From positions 124,001 to 188,000 of the forward strand of contig NZ_FOEF01000009.1 of the NCBI RefSeq assembly GCF_900110575.1: a stretch of 64,000 bases of DNA. Reading direction: 5' to 3'. The position numbers and the translations under genes were made by a program. This stretch comes from Amycolatopsis saalfeldensis (GTDB lineage: Bacteria > Actinomycetota > Actinomycetes > Mycobacteriales > Pseudonocardiaceae). A model generated the notes under the pieces. That model did not search any database. It had not been told where the DNA came from and saw only the letters and a program-made list of their open reading frames with translations. This document shows, in pieces, positions 16,662 to 25,992 of the stretch; positions within the stretch are counted from its first letter, which is position 1, and every line of letters starts with the position of its first letter.

Positions 16662-17471
16662 ATGGACAAACTCGGCCCGCTGGGCGCTGCCACTCCCGTG
16701 TTCGGACCGGCGGACCTCACCGCCGCGGTGGCGAAAGCCGTTGAGCTGGAAGAACTCGGTTTCTCGGCGCTGTGGCTGCCGGGCGGCCCGAACAACAACC
16801 TGCCGCTCGTGCCGGCCGTGGTGACGGCGACGAAGCGGATCACCGTGGGCAACGGGATCCTGGCGGTCGACAGCGTGCCCGCGTCGGAGCTGACGGCGGT
16901 GTACGGCGAGCTGGCCGAGTCGCACCCCGGCCGGTACGTGCCGGGCATCGGCGGCGCGCACGGCGCCCGCCCGCTGGCCACGCTGAACGCCTACTTCGAC
17001 GAGATCGACCCGGTGGTCCCGCGGGCCGAGCGGGTCCTTTCGGCGATGGGGCCGAAGATGCTGGAGCTGGCGCGCGACCGCGCCGCGGCGGCGTACCCGA
17101 ACCTCGTCACGCCCGGCTACCTCGCGTCCGCGCGGGAGATCGTCGGCCCGGACACCCAGCTGGTGGTGGGCGTCCCGATCGTCGCGGAGACCGACGCGGA
17201 GCGCGTCCGCGAAATCGTGCGCGGCGGCTCGCTGCCCTTCCTGTCCGGGGTCCCGGGGTACATCGCGAACTTCCGCCGCATGGGCTTCACCGACGCCGAC
17301 ATCACCGGCCTGTCCGACCGCCTGGTCGACGCGCTCACGGTGTGGGGCGACCTCGACACGGTCGTCGCGGGCCTGCGCGCCTACCTCGACGCGGGCGCCG
17401 ACCAGGTCGTGATCCACGTCGACGGCCTGCCGCCGTCCTGGCCCGCGGAGCTGCTTTCCGCGCTGGGGTGA
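16662..17471 (+). CDS. LLM-class F420-dependent oxidoreductase
   Basis: The 269-residue TIM-barrel protein belongs to the luciferase-like monooxygenase superfamily. The actinobacterial branch is usually F420-dependent. It shows an N-terminal A-V-E-L-E-E-L-G-F-S-A-L-W-L-P helix-strand, I-T-V-G-N-G-I-L cofactor strand, and the C-terminal A-G-A-D-Q-V-V-I-H-V barrel strand. Substrate unknown. The ATG at 16662 is chosen because it precedes the first barrel helix. No good ribosome site is seen. It ends directly against the convergent LysE gene with no spacer. Confidence 0.82.
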   Translation: MDKLGPLGAATPVFGPADLTAAVAKAVELEELGFSALWLPGGPNNNLPLVPAVVTATKRITVGNGILAVDSVPASELTAVYGELAESHPGRYVPGIGGAHGARPLATLNAYFDEIDPVVPRAERVLSAMGPKMLELARDRAAAAYPNLVTPGYLASAREIVGPDTQLVVGVPIVAETDAERVREIVRGGSLPFLSGVPGYIANFRRMGFTDADITGLSDRLVDALTVWGDLDTVVAGLRAYLDAGADQVVIHVDGLPPSWPAELLSALG

Positions 17472-18116
17472 TCAGTCCTTACGGCCGGTGAACGCGAGCG
17501 TCGTGCCCAGGCCGATCATCACCAGCCCGCCGGTGCCGCCGATGAGCTCCAGCCGGCGCGGCGAGCGGGCGAACCACGAGCGGGCCGTGCCGGCCGCCAC
17601 GGCCCAGACGCTGTCGGTGGCCAGCGCGATCACCGGCAGGCAGATGCCGAGCACCAGCATCTGCGCCGGCACCGAGCTCGCGCCCGCGTCGACGAACTGG
17701 GGGAGGATCGCGGCCAGGAACACGATCGACTTGGGGTTCGCGAAGCCGACCACGAACCCGTCGCGCAGCACCGCCCACGTGCGGCCCGGGGCGGTGCGCA
17801 CGGTGGACGCCATCGCCTCGGTGAGCTTGCGCCGTTTCCGGATCGCCTGCACACCCAGGTAAACCAGGTACACCGCGCCCGCCAGCTTGATCGCCGTGAA
17901 CACCGCGGCGGACGTCGTCACGAGCACACCGAGCCCGAACGCCACCGCCACCACCTGCGTGTACACCCCGGTCGCGTTGCCGACCACGGTCAGCAGCGCC
18001 TCCCGCCGCCCGACGGTCAGCGCCCGGCTGATCGTGAACAGCACACTGGGCCCAGGAACGACAACCATGACGAACGTGAGCGCGGCGAACGCCACGAGGT
18101 GCGCGGTGGTGACCAT
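17472..18116 (-). CDS. LysE/RhtB-family amino-acid exporter
   Basis: A 214-residue inner-membrane protein with about six hydrophobic helices. It carries the family's N-terminal V-V-V-P-G-P-S-V-L-F-T motif near residues 19-30 and the conserved G-F-A-N-P-K-S-I-V-F segment in the middle. Members export basic amino acids, threonine, homoserine lactone or cysteine metabolites. The substrate here is not assignable. The ATG at 18116 starts directly before the first membrane helix. Upstream in-frame codons lack hydrophobic sense. Confidence 0.9.
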   Translation of the reverse strand: MVTTAHLVAFAALTFVMVVVPGPSVLFTISRALTVGRREALLTVVGNATGVYTQVVAVAFGLGVLVTTSAAVFTAIKLAGAVYLVYLGVQAIRKRRKLTEAMASTVRTAPGRTWAVLRDGFVVGFANPKSIVFLAAILPQFVDAGASSVPAQMLVLGICLPVIALATDSVWAVAAGTARSWFARSPRRLELIGGTGGLVMIGLGTTLAFTGRKD

Positions 18117-18212
18117 GTACCCGAGCGTAGAGCCGGCCCGGCGTGGCGACCACGTTTTTTCGCCGTACCCCGGAAGCTGCCCATCGGCCGGCGTGCGCAA
18201 CGGCCGAATCGG

Positions 18213-18494
18213 CTACAAGTGACAGCTGACCGAGGTCACCGACACGTCGATCTTCGTCTTGGACTTCGGTGTGCTGACCATCGAGCGGGCGACCGTATAG
18301 GTGAGGTCGCACTCGTAACCGGAGGTCAGGGTGTTCGCCCCGAGGAACGAGATCCGGGGCTCGACCACCGTGGTGCAGCCTGCGGACCCGAAGCACTGCT
18401 TGGAAAACGTCTGCAGTTCGACCTTGAAGTCGGTTGCCTCGGGCGCTGCCCCTTGCAGTGGTGTGCCCGGGAGTCGCGGCCGTCTGTCGATCTG
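18213..18494 (-). pseudogene. Orphan C-terminal fragment of a secreted Cys-containing protein
   Basis: Reading leftward, an open frame of 93 codons ends at TAG (18213-18215). It contains natural-looking protein: A-T-D-F-K-V-E-L-Q-T-F-S-K-Q-C-F, then a C-T-T-V-V-E-P-R-I strand, Y-E-C-D-L-T-Y-T-V and a final V-S-V-T-S-V-S-C-H-L. Four cysteines could form two disulphides. No ATG, GTG or TTG lies in a useful position, an in-frame TAA precedes at 18495-18497, and no signal peptide is present. The likely history is loss of the 5' half, where the start of the wHTH gene now lies. The family name is not known to me. Confidence 0.5.
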
Positions 18495-18577
18495 TTACGG
18501 CGGTCGGGCCCGAAGTCCCTGGCCCCGACCTGCCGGTCCCGCGTTTTTGTCGTACCCCGCTGGTAAGAACTTCCCTT

Positions 18578-19756
18578 GTGAAGATCACCCCAGACCAGCG
18601 CCGGGCCCGGCTCGGCGTGCGGCACCACCTCGCGGCCCCCGCCGCCTCGGCCGAGCAGGCCGCCGAGGGCGTCGTCGCGCTGCATGCCACCGATCCGGCG
18701 TCGGTGTACCTGGCCGTGCGGGCGCGCACGGCCGGCGGCGGCACCGTGGCCGGGGTCGAGCGCGCGTTGTACGAAGACCGCACGCTGCTGCGGATCCTCG
18801 GCATGCGCCGCACGGTCTTCGTCACCGGGGTGGCCACCGCCGCGGTCGTGCAGGCGGGCTGTTCGGCCGAAATCGCCGCCAGGCAACGGAAACTGCTCGA
18901 ACAGCACCTCGCGAACCAGGGCCACCCGGAGAACCTGCCCGACCCGGGGCCGTGGCTGCGGGAGGTCGAGCAGAGCGTCGAAACCGCCCTGCGCGCCCGC
19001 GGTTCCGCCACCGCGCAGCAACTCGTGGAAGACGAGCCGCGCCTGCGCCAGCAGCTGCACATGGCCAAGGGCAAGCCGTACGCGGCGATCGGCAACGTCA
19101 CCAGCCGCGTGCTCTTCCAGCTCGCGGCCGACGGGCGGATCGTGCGCGGCCGGCCGCGCGGCAGCTGGCTGAGCACCCAGTACGAATGGGCGCCGCTCGA
19201 CGGGTGGCTGCCCGGTGGGCTCGCCGCGTGGTCTGCCGAGGACGCGAGGGCGGAGCTGGCCCGCCGCTGGCTGCGCGCGTTCGGCCCCGCACCCGTCGCC
19301 GACCTGCGCTGGTGGACCGGGTGGACGGCCGGCCAGACGAAAAAGGCGCTCACCGCCGTGCGACCCGTGGAGGTCGACCTCGACGGTGAGCCGGGAGTGG
19401 TCCTCGCCGACGACCTCGAGCCCGTCGCCGAGCCCGCGCCCTGGGTCGCGCTGCTGCCCGCGCTCGATCCCACCGCCATGGGCTGGGCGGCGCGCGAGTG
19501 GTACGTCGGCGGGCACCGGGAAGCCCTGTTCGACCGCAGCGGCAACATCGGCCCCACCGTGTGGAGCGACGGGCGGGTGGTCGGGGCGTGGGCCCAGCGC
19601 GCGTCGGGTGAGGTCGTGACCCGGCTGTTCGAAGACGTCGGCTCGGACCAGGCGGCGGCCGTCGAGAGGGAAGCCGCCGGGCTCACCGAATGGCTGGGGG
19701 AGGTGCGCGTGATCCCCCGGTTCCGGACCCCGGCCGAGCGTGACCTGGCCGGGTGA
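18578..19756 (+). CDS. Winged-helix DNA-binding protein of the HTH_42 (AlkX/YcaQ-like) family
   Basis: The 392-residue product carries the repeated winged-helix architecture of this family (L-H-A-T-D-P-A-S-V-Y-L-A-V-R-A-R near residue 35, then R-T-V-F-V-T). It ends with the W-V-A-L-L-P-A-L-D-P-T-A-M-G-W signature and a C-terminal domain. Characterised relatives (AlkX/AlkZ) are DNA glycosylases that unhook interstrand crosslinks or protect antibiotic producers from their own alkylating products. Many actinobacterial paralogues are uncharacterised. The GTG start at 18578 precedes K-I-T directly. No partner gene is evident. Confidence 0.8.
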   Translation: MKITPDQRRARLGVRHHLAAPAASAEQAAEGVVALHATDPASVYLAVRARTAGGGTVAGVERALYEDRTLLRILGMRRTVFVTGVATAAVVQAGCSAEIAARQRKLLEQHLANQGHPENLPDPGPWLREVEQSVETALRARGSATAQQLVEDEPRLRQQLHMAKGKPYAAIGNVTSRVLFQLAADGRIVRGRPRGSWLSTQYEWAPLDGWLPGGLAAWSAEDARAELARRWLRAFGPAPVADLRWWTGWTAGQTKKALTAVRPVEVDLDGEPGVVLADDLEPVAEPAPWVALLPALDPTAMGWAAREWYVGGHREALFDRSGNIGPTVWSDGRVVGAWAQRASGEVVTRLFEDVGSDQAAAVEREAAGLTEWLGEVRVIPRFRTPAERDLAG

Positions 19757-20056
19757 GCCGGGGCACCAATACCGATCCAGCGAGTGGTCCGCCTGCGGCC
19801 GTGTGACAGATCCGGTTTCGGCGTCGCAAGCGCGTGAGCTGGCTTCTTAATCGATTCTTGACGTGTTCGCGCAGTGGTGGAAGTCTCGTTGGGGCAGTCC
19901 GGGCCGCGCGCGCCCGCACGCTAGGGTTGCGCCGAAGTCCGGGAGCCTTCCGGGGTCCCGCCCCGGTTCCGGTTCGCCGCCGCCCGCGGCTGCGAACCGC
20001 ACCGAGACAGCTGAACCGAAGATCCTTGTACTGAGATATTCAGAGGAGTGGCAGCA
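19757..20056. other. 300-base intergenic region upstream of gap
   Basis: No coding sense on either strand. It must contain the glycolytic operon promoter. A TAGGGT hexamer at 19922-19927 and a TTGACG at about 19857 are candidates, but they are not in a canonical pair. The GAGGAG ribosome site of gap is at 20043-20048. Confidence 0.4.
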
Positions 20057-21058
<1,002 letters not shown>

Positions 21059-21063
21059 GCCGG

Positions 21064-22278
21064 ATGACCGTCAAGAACCTCGACGACCTCCTGGGCGAGG
21101 GCGTTCAGGGCCGCTACGTACTCGTGCGTTCCGACCTGAACGTCCCGCTCGAAGGGGATCGCATCACCGACGACGGCCGGGTCCGCGCCGCGCTGCCGAC
21201 GATCAGGAAGCTCGCCGAGGCGGGCGCGAAGGTCGTCGTCACCGCGCACCTCGGCCGCCCCAAGGGCGAGCCGGACCCGAAGTTCACCCTCGCGCCGGTC
21301 GCCGAGCGGCTGTCCGAACTGCTCGGCGCCGACGTCGCGCTGGCCGGCGACCTGGTCGGCGAGTCCGCCAAGGCGCTGACCGCCGGCCTCGCCGACGGCG
21401 GCGTCGTGCTGCTGGAAAACGTGCGCTTCGACGCGCGCGAGACCAGCAAGGACGCCGTGGACCGCTCCGAGCTGGCCGCCGAACTGGGCGCGCTCGTCCC
21501 GGGCGGGGCGTTCGTGTCCGACGGTTTCGGCGTGGTGCACCGCAAGCAGGCCTCGGTGTACGAGGTCGCCTCGGTGCTGCCGGCGTACGCGGGCGGCCTG
21601 GTGCTGGCCGAGCTGGACGTGCTGAAGAAGCTCACCGACGACGTCGCGCGGCCGTACGTGGTCGTGCTCGGCGGCGCCAAGGTGTCGGACAAGCTGGGCG
21701 TGATCGCCAACCTGCTGACCAAGGTCGACCGCCTGCTCGTGGGCGGCGGCATGGCGTACACCTTCCTCAAGGCCCAGGGCCACGAGGTCGGCAACTCGCT
21801 GCTGCAGGCGGACCAGCTGGACCAGGTGAAGGGCTTCCTCGCCGAGGCCGAGAAGCGGAACGTGGAGCTGGTGCTGCCGGTCGACGTGCTGGCCGCCACC
21901 GGCTTCGCGGCCGACGCCGAGCACGAGGTCGTCCCGGCCACCGGGATCCCGGCCGACCGGGAGGGCCTGGACATCGGCCCGGCCACCCGTGAGCTGTTCG
22001 CGAGCAAGCTCGCCGACGCGGCCACGGTGTTCTGGAACGGCCCGATGGGCGTGTTCGAGTTCGAGGCGTTCGCCGGCGGCACCCGTGCCGTCGCCGAGGC
22101 GCTCGTGGCCAGCGACGCGTTCACCGTGGTCGGCGGCGGCGACTCGGCGGCCGCGGTGCGGCAGCTGGGCCTGCCCGAGGACGGCTTCTCGCACATCTCC
22201 ACCGGCGGCGGCGCCTCCCTGGAGTACCTGGAGGGCAAGGAGCTGCCCGGTGTGGTCGCGCTGGAGGTGAAGAACTGA
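21064..22278 (+). CDS. pgk: Phosphoglycerate kinase
   Basis: A 404-residue two-domain kinase transferring the acyl phosphate of 1,3-bisphosphoglycerate to ADP. It shows the N-terminal V-L-V-R-S-D-L-N-V-P-L substrate loop, A-H-L-G-R-P-K-G, the V-L-G-G-A-K-V-S-D-K nucleotide region and the G-G-G-D-S-A-A-A loop. Five bases separate it from gap, and the last base of its stop is the first base of tpiA, so the three are co-transcribed. Confidence 0.97.
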   Translation: MTVKNLDDLLGEGVQGRYVLVRSDLNVPLEGDRITDDGRVRAALPTIRKLAEAGAKVVVTAHLGRPKGEPDPKFTLAPVAERLSELLGADVALAGDLVGESAKALTAGLADGGVVLLENVRFDARETSKDAVDRSELAAELGALVPGGAFVSDGFGVVHRKQASVYEVASVLPAYAGGLVLAELDVLKKLTDDVARPYVVVLGGAKVSDKLGVIANLLTKVDRLLVGGGMAYTFLKAQGHEVGNSLLQADQLDQVKGFLAEAEKRNVELVLPVDVLAATGFAADAEHEVVPATGIPADREGLDIGPATRELFASKLADAATVFWNGPMGVFEFEAFAGGTRAVAEALVASDAFTVVGGGDSAAAVRQLGLPEDGFSHISTGGGASLEYLEGKELPGVVALEVKN

Positions 22279-23063
22279 TGGCGCGCAAGCCGTTCATCGC
22301 CGGCAACTGGAAGATGAACCTGAACCACCTCGAGGCGATCGCGCTCGTCCAGAAGATCGCGTTCGCGCTGCCGGAGAAGTACTACGCGAAGGTGGACGTG
22401 ACGGTGCTGCCGCCGTTCACCGACATCCGCAGCGTCCAGACGCTCACCGACGGCGACAAGCTGCCGCTGACCTACGGCGCGCAGGACGTGTCGCCCCACG
22501 ATTCCGGTGCCTACACCGGCGACGTGTCGGCGCCGATGCTGGCGAAGCTGGGCTGCAGCTACGTCACCGTCGGGCACTCGGAGCGGCGCGCGATCCACGG
22601 CGAGACCGACGAGCTGGTCAACAAGAAGGTCAAGGCCGCGCTCAAGCACGGCATCACGCCGATCCTGTGCGTGGGCGAGGAGCTCGAGGTCCGCGAGGCG
22701 GGCGAGCACCTGGCGCACACCACCGCGCAGCTGGTCGAGGGCCTCAAGGGGCTCAAGGCCGAGCAGGTGCAGTCGGTCGTCGTCGCGTACGAGCCGGTGT
22801 GGGCCATCGGCACCGGCAAGGTCGCGACCCCGGCCGACGCCGAGGAGTGCTGCAAGGCGCTGCGGGCCACGCTGAACGAGAAGTACGGCGACGAGGTGGC
22901 TTCGGCCGTTCGGGTGCTTTACGGCGGTTCGGTCAAGTCCGGCAACGTCAGCGAGCTGGTGGCGGCCGAGAACATCGACGGTGCTCTCGTGGGTGGCGCG
23001 AGCCTCGACGGCGACGAGTTCACCAAACTCTGCGCACTGGCAGCCGGTGGGCCGCTGCCCTGA
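22278..23063 (+). CDS. tpiA: Triosephosphate isomerase
   Basis: A 261-residue TIM barrel interconverting dihydroxyacetone phosphate and glyceraldehyde-3-phosphate. Catalytic elements are visible: G-N-W-K-M-N with the Lys near 13, V-G-H-S-E-R-R with the His near 98, and A-Y-E-P-V-W-A-I-G-T-G with the Glu near 171. The start overlaps pgk by one base, implying translational coupling. Confidence 0.97.
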   Translation: MARKPFIAGNWKMNLNHLEAIALVQKIAFALPEKYYAKVDVTVLPPFTDIRSVQTLTDGDKLPLTYGAQDVSPHDSGAYTGDVSAPMLAKLGCSYVTVGHSERRAIHGETDELVNKKVKAALKHGITPILCVGEELEVREAGEHLAHTTAQLVEGLKGLKAEQVQSVVVAYEPVWAIGTGKVATPADAEECCKALRATLNEKYGDEVASAVRVLYGGSVKSGNVSELVAAENIDGALVGGASLDGDEFTKLCALAAGGPLP

Positions 23064-23197
23064 TCGGGGCCACTACCGGGTAACCTGTGTATCCGGTCCG
23101 TCACACAGCAGTGGACGAGTCCAGGGGTACGGTGAAGATCCGTGTGAGCGGGTCCTGGCCGTGCCCCTGCGTTCTCCGAAGAACTACAGAGGATGAC

Positions 23198-23428
23198 ATG
23201 AAGCTGTTCCTCCAAATTCTGTTGATTGCCACCAGCGTGCTGCTGGTGGTGGCCGTGCTGCTGCACCGCGGCCGGGGCGGCGGCCTCTCGTCGCTGTTCG
23301 GCGGTGGCATGCAGTCCAGCCTGGCCGGGTCCAGCGTGGCCGAGAAGAACCTCGACCGGATCACCCTGCTGCTGGGCGCCATCTGGGTGATCAGCATCAT
23401 CGGCCTCGGCCTGCTGCTCAAGGTCTGA
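23198..23428 (+). CDS. secG: Preprotein translocase subunit SecG
   Basis: A 76-residue membrane protein with two transmembrane helices (about 3-22 and 52-74) joined by a Gly/Ser-rich cytoplasmic loop that includes R-G-G-G-L-S-S-L-F-G-G-G. This is the SecG pattern, which assists SecYEG-SecA export. Location after tpiA is conserved in Actinobacteria. The ATG at 23198 follows AGAGGA. A 134-base spacer after tpiA probably carries its own promoter. Confidence 0.93.
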   Translation: MKLFLQILLIATSVLLVVAVLLHRGRGGGLSSLFGGGMQSSLAGSSVAEKNLDRITLLLGAIWVISIIGLGLLLKV

Positions 23429-23508
23429 CGGAACGGTAGCCCGCGCAGAGTGAGTGCATCGGCGTGCCTATTGGGGGGCGCGCCGCCGATTCGTAGGTGT
23501 GAGGATTC

Positions 23509-23853
23509 ATGGTTGGCGGTAACGCGATTCGCGGCACCCGGGTGGGTGCCGGTCCTTCGGGCGAATCGGAGCGAGGTGAGTCGGCCCCACGTCGTCGCGT
23601 GTCCTACTGGTGCGCGAACGGCCACGAGGCCCGCCCGTCCTTCGCGATGGAGGCCGAGATCCCGGACGAGTGGGACTGCCCGCGCTGCGGCCTCCCCGGT
23701 GGGCAGAACGAGAAGAGCCCGCCCGCCGCGCCCCGCACCGAGCCGTACAAGACGCACCTGGCCTACGTGAAGGAGCGCCGCAGCGACGCTGACGGCGAAG
23801 CCATCCTCGCGGAAGCCCTCGAGCGCCTTCGCCAGCGCCGCGAACTGATCTAG
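23509..23853 (+). CDS. rbpA: RNA polymerase-binding protein RbpA
   Basis: RbpA is an essential actinobacterial factor that stabilises the sigma-A/RbpA/RNA polymerase open complex. The 114-residue protein has the N-terminal tail and the zinc-ribbon-like core (Y-W-C-A-N-G-H, then W-D-C-P-R-C-G). The basic linker and C-terminal helix carrying the sigma-interaction domain follow (Y-K-T-H-L-A-Y-V-K-E-R-R-S). The usual family length is about 110-125. It stands alone with a strong terminator downstream. In M. tuberculosis the gene lies elsewhere, so its position beside secG is a lineage feature. Confidence 0.95.
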   Translation: MVGGNAIRGTRVGAGPSGESERGESAPRRRVSYWCANGHEARPSFAMEAEIPDEWDCPRCGLPGGQNEKSPPAAPRTEPYKTHLAYVKERRSDADGEAILAEALERLRQRRELI

Positions 23854-23867
23854 GCGTTCGGCCCCAG

Positions 23868-23908
23868 AAACCACCGACCGGCTTCTCCACCGCCCGGCCG
23901 GTGGTTTT
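23868..23908 (+). terminator. Rho-independent terminator after rbpA
   Basis: AAACCACCGACCGG pairs with CCGGCCGGTGGTTT apart from one mismatch, ending in a run of four T. It lies 15 bases after the rbpA stop. Confidence 0.8.
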
Positions 23909-24011
23909 CTCATGCCCGGGCACCCGCGCCCCGGGCCGGAGCGCCCTGACCTGAGGACACTTCCGCCGACCCCGCCGAGGCCCGGAACCGCGGACGCCGG
24001 GGGAGTGGTGG

Positions 24012-24332
24012 CAAGCCCGGTCTCGGATGGGCAACCCTTCCGGCAAGCCTGGTTTTGGGTGGGCAGGCTCGCGGGAGGTCTGGATTTGGGTGGGCGACCC
24101 TCCAGCGGGCCTGGCCTGGGTGGGCAGGTCCCGGCAAGCGTGGCCTTGGGCGGGCAAGCCCGCGGGAGATCTGGCCTTGAGTAGGCAGGCTCAGGGGAGG
24201 TCTGGCCCCGGGTGGCAAGTCTGGCCTCGGGTGTGCGGGCGCGGGGGAGGTCGGCCTCGGGTGGCAAGTCTGGCCTCGGGTGGGCAAGCCCGCGGGGGAT
24301 CTGGCCTCGGGCAGGCAACCCCCGGCAATCCG
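24012..24332. repeat. Degenerate ~31-bp tandem repeat array (about 11 units)
   Basis: Units of roughly 31 bases follow the pattern GCCTCGGGTGGGCA followed by AGCCCGCGGGGGATCTG, with shorter 19-base versions interspersed. About eleven copies can be aligned by eye, each differing at several positions. Because 31 is not a multiple of three, and frames on both strands give low-complexity peptides, it is unlikely to be coding. It lies between two transcription terminators and no gene overlaps it. Confidence 0.8.
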
Positions 24333-24364
24333 GCCAGGCCCCCGGACATCGTGGCCCGGAAATA

Positions 24365-24417
24365 CCGAAGGGGCACCGCTGGAGCCGGGTTGCGGTCTCC
24401 TTGCGGTGCCCCTTCGG
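24365..24417 (-). terminator. Terminator of the sensor kinase gene
   Basis: CCGAAGGGGCACCGC and GCGGTGCCCCTTCGG form a perfect 15-bp stem around a 23-base loop, 19 bases beyond the stop of the minus-strand kinase gene. Confidence 0.7.
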
Positions 24418-24436
24418 CTGGGGGACCGGGGGTGCG

Positions 24437-25642
24437 TCAGCGTTCCAGGGGGTACCTGGCCCGGACGCGGAACCCGCCGTCTTCGGTGTCGGCCGTTTCG
24501 AAGCTGCCGCCGAGGAGGCGGGCGCGCTCGGCTAGGCCGGTGAGGCCGTGGCCGCCGGACGGGAGGTGCTCGCCGGCGCGGCTGGCGCGCTCGTTGCGGA
24601 CCTCGATGTTCAACGCGCCGCTGCCGCCCTGGATGCGGATGGTCGCGGTGGCGCCGGGGGCGTGCTTGTGCACGTTGGTCAGGCATTCCTGCACCGTGCG
24701 GTACGCCGCGGCCGAGACCTGGCTGGGCACGGTGTCCGGCAGGCGCTCGACGGTCAGGTGGACCGGCACGTCGGCGGTGCGGATCAGGTGGTCCAGCTCG
24801 CCGATCCCGGGGCGGGGGCCGTCGTCGCCGGCACCCGAGCGCAGGACGCTGACCAGGGAGCGCAGCTCCTCCAGCGTCCGGGTCGAGAGCTGGCGGATCA
24901 CCTGCGCCGTCTCCTGCGTCCGGGCCTCGTTGCTGGCCTGGGCCTGCAGCGCGCCGGCCTGCATGGCGATCAGGGTGATCTGGTGCGAGACGACGTCGTG
25001 CATCTCGCGGGCCAGCCGGGCGCGCTCCTCGGCGCGGACGGCGTCGGCGTGGAAGCGGCGTTCGCGGTCGCGGCTCTTGGCCAGCTCGGCGAGCTTCGCC
25101 GAGATCTCCGAGCGGGCCCCGATCAGCAGGCCGATCGCGATGGGCATGCCGGCCACCAGCACGCCGTAGATCCCGTCGAGGAAGTGCTCACGCCAGCTGA
25201 GCTGCACGAAGTCCTCGAGCGGCCACTGGACGAACCGGCAGATGAACACCAGCCCGGCGCCCACCCAGGTCTGCCAGTGGAGCTGCCGGCGCGTGGCCAG
25301 CATGCCGAGGTTGATCATCGACGCCAGCTGCGCCCACCCGGCGAGGAAGCCCGGCACGGCGGCGAGCACGGCGAGGAACGGGAACCGGCGGCGGAACACC
25401 ACGGCCAGGCACGCGGCGGCCGAAAGATAGACCGAATACGGCTGCGCTTTGGGCGGGATGACCAGCCAGACGTCGAGCACGGCCAGCAGCACGGCGGCCG
25501 CCTCGACACCCACCACCGAGACCGACGGCCGGCGAAGGGCGGCGAAGACTCCGGTCAGGCTCGCCCGCCTGACCCGGTCGGCAGCCCCCGCGCCGGGGCT
25601 GCCCATCGAGATGCCTGGAATCGAGAGTCCCTCTGTGCTCAT
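24437..25642 (-). CDS. NarL-partner type sensor histidine kinase
   Basis: A 401-residue membrane kinase of the HisKA_3 class. Five to six hydrophobic helices occupy about 40-190. The dimerisation helix follows, with the phospho-acceptor His in A-R-E-M-H-D-V-V-S-H-Q. The ATPase domain shows Q-E-C-L-T-N-V-H-K-H-A, the N-box, and a final G-G-H-G-L-T-G-L-A-E-R-A G-box. Such kinases phosphorylate LuxR-type response regulators, which are normally adjacent. None is adjacent here, so the partner is unlinked. The ATG at 25642 is selected; upstream residues in the frame look non-coding. Confidence 0.88.
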   Translation of the reverse strand: MSTEGLSIPGISMGSPGAGAADRVRRASLTGVFAALRRPSVSVVGVEAAAVLLAVLDVWLVIPPKAQPYSVYLSAAACLAVVFRRRFPFLAVLAAVPGFLAGWAQLASMINLGMLATRRQLHWQTWVGAGLVFICRFVQWPLEDFVQLSWREHFLDGIYGVLVAGMPIAIGLLIGARSEISAKLAELAKSRDRERRFHADAVRAEERARLAREMHDVVSHQITLIAMQAGALQAQASNEARTQETAQVIRQLSTRTLEELRSLVSVLRSGAGDDGPRPGIGELDHLIRTADVPVHLTVERLPDTVPSQVSAAAYRTVQECLTNVHKHAPGATATIRIQGGSGALNIEVRNERASRAGEHLPSGGHGLTGLAERARLLGGSFETADTEDGGFRVRARYPLER

Positions 25643-25992
25643 CGCGGCGACCCCATTCGTCTTGTGGACTTGATGATGAGATGCGCGAGGTACCCGATCG
25701 GGACGCGTGGCTGCGAACAAATGTGCGGATGCTAACGAAGAGAGGTGTAACGACGGTAAGTTTCACCCCATCGCCGGTTCGGGGTGTCCTGGTCTCCGGC
25801 ACTACGACATACGGGGGTGCACGCGTCCTTGATGTCACCTCGTGTCGATCACACCACCCTATGTTCACCTTACGGGTGATCCCACATACTGGTGAGCCGC
25901 TCTTCGGCGTAGACGCCGTTGCGCCATTCGGCGTGCCGGGACCCCACGGTTGGCGGTTCACTCGTACGGACGAAATCGAGATCCTGGGTCGC
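25643..25992. other. 350-base intergenic region between the divergent kinase and lysozyme genes
   Basis: No plausible gene. It contains a small hairpin CACCCC/GGGGTG near 25769-25790 and TTCACC/GGGTGA near 25865-25880 that could fold in a leader of the lysozyme gene. I found no recognised riboswitch consensus. Confidence 0.4.

Noticed and set aside
23101..24318. Minus-strand open frame across the 31-bp repeats
   Set aside because: The peptide is a proline/arginine-rich reading of the repeats in shifting frames, since 31 is not divisible by three, and it continues antisense over secG and rbpA.
24012..24332. CRISPR array
   Set aside because: Units are directly adjacent and all degenerate. There are no unique spacers of uniform length and no cas genes.
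25643..25992. c-di-AMP or other riboswitch before the GH25 gene
   Set aside because: Only two short hairpins are present, and none of the conserved sequence blocks of the ydaO-type switch could be recognised.
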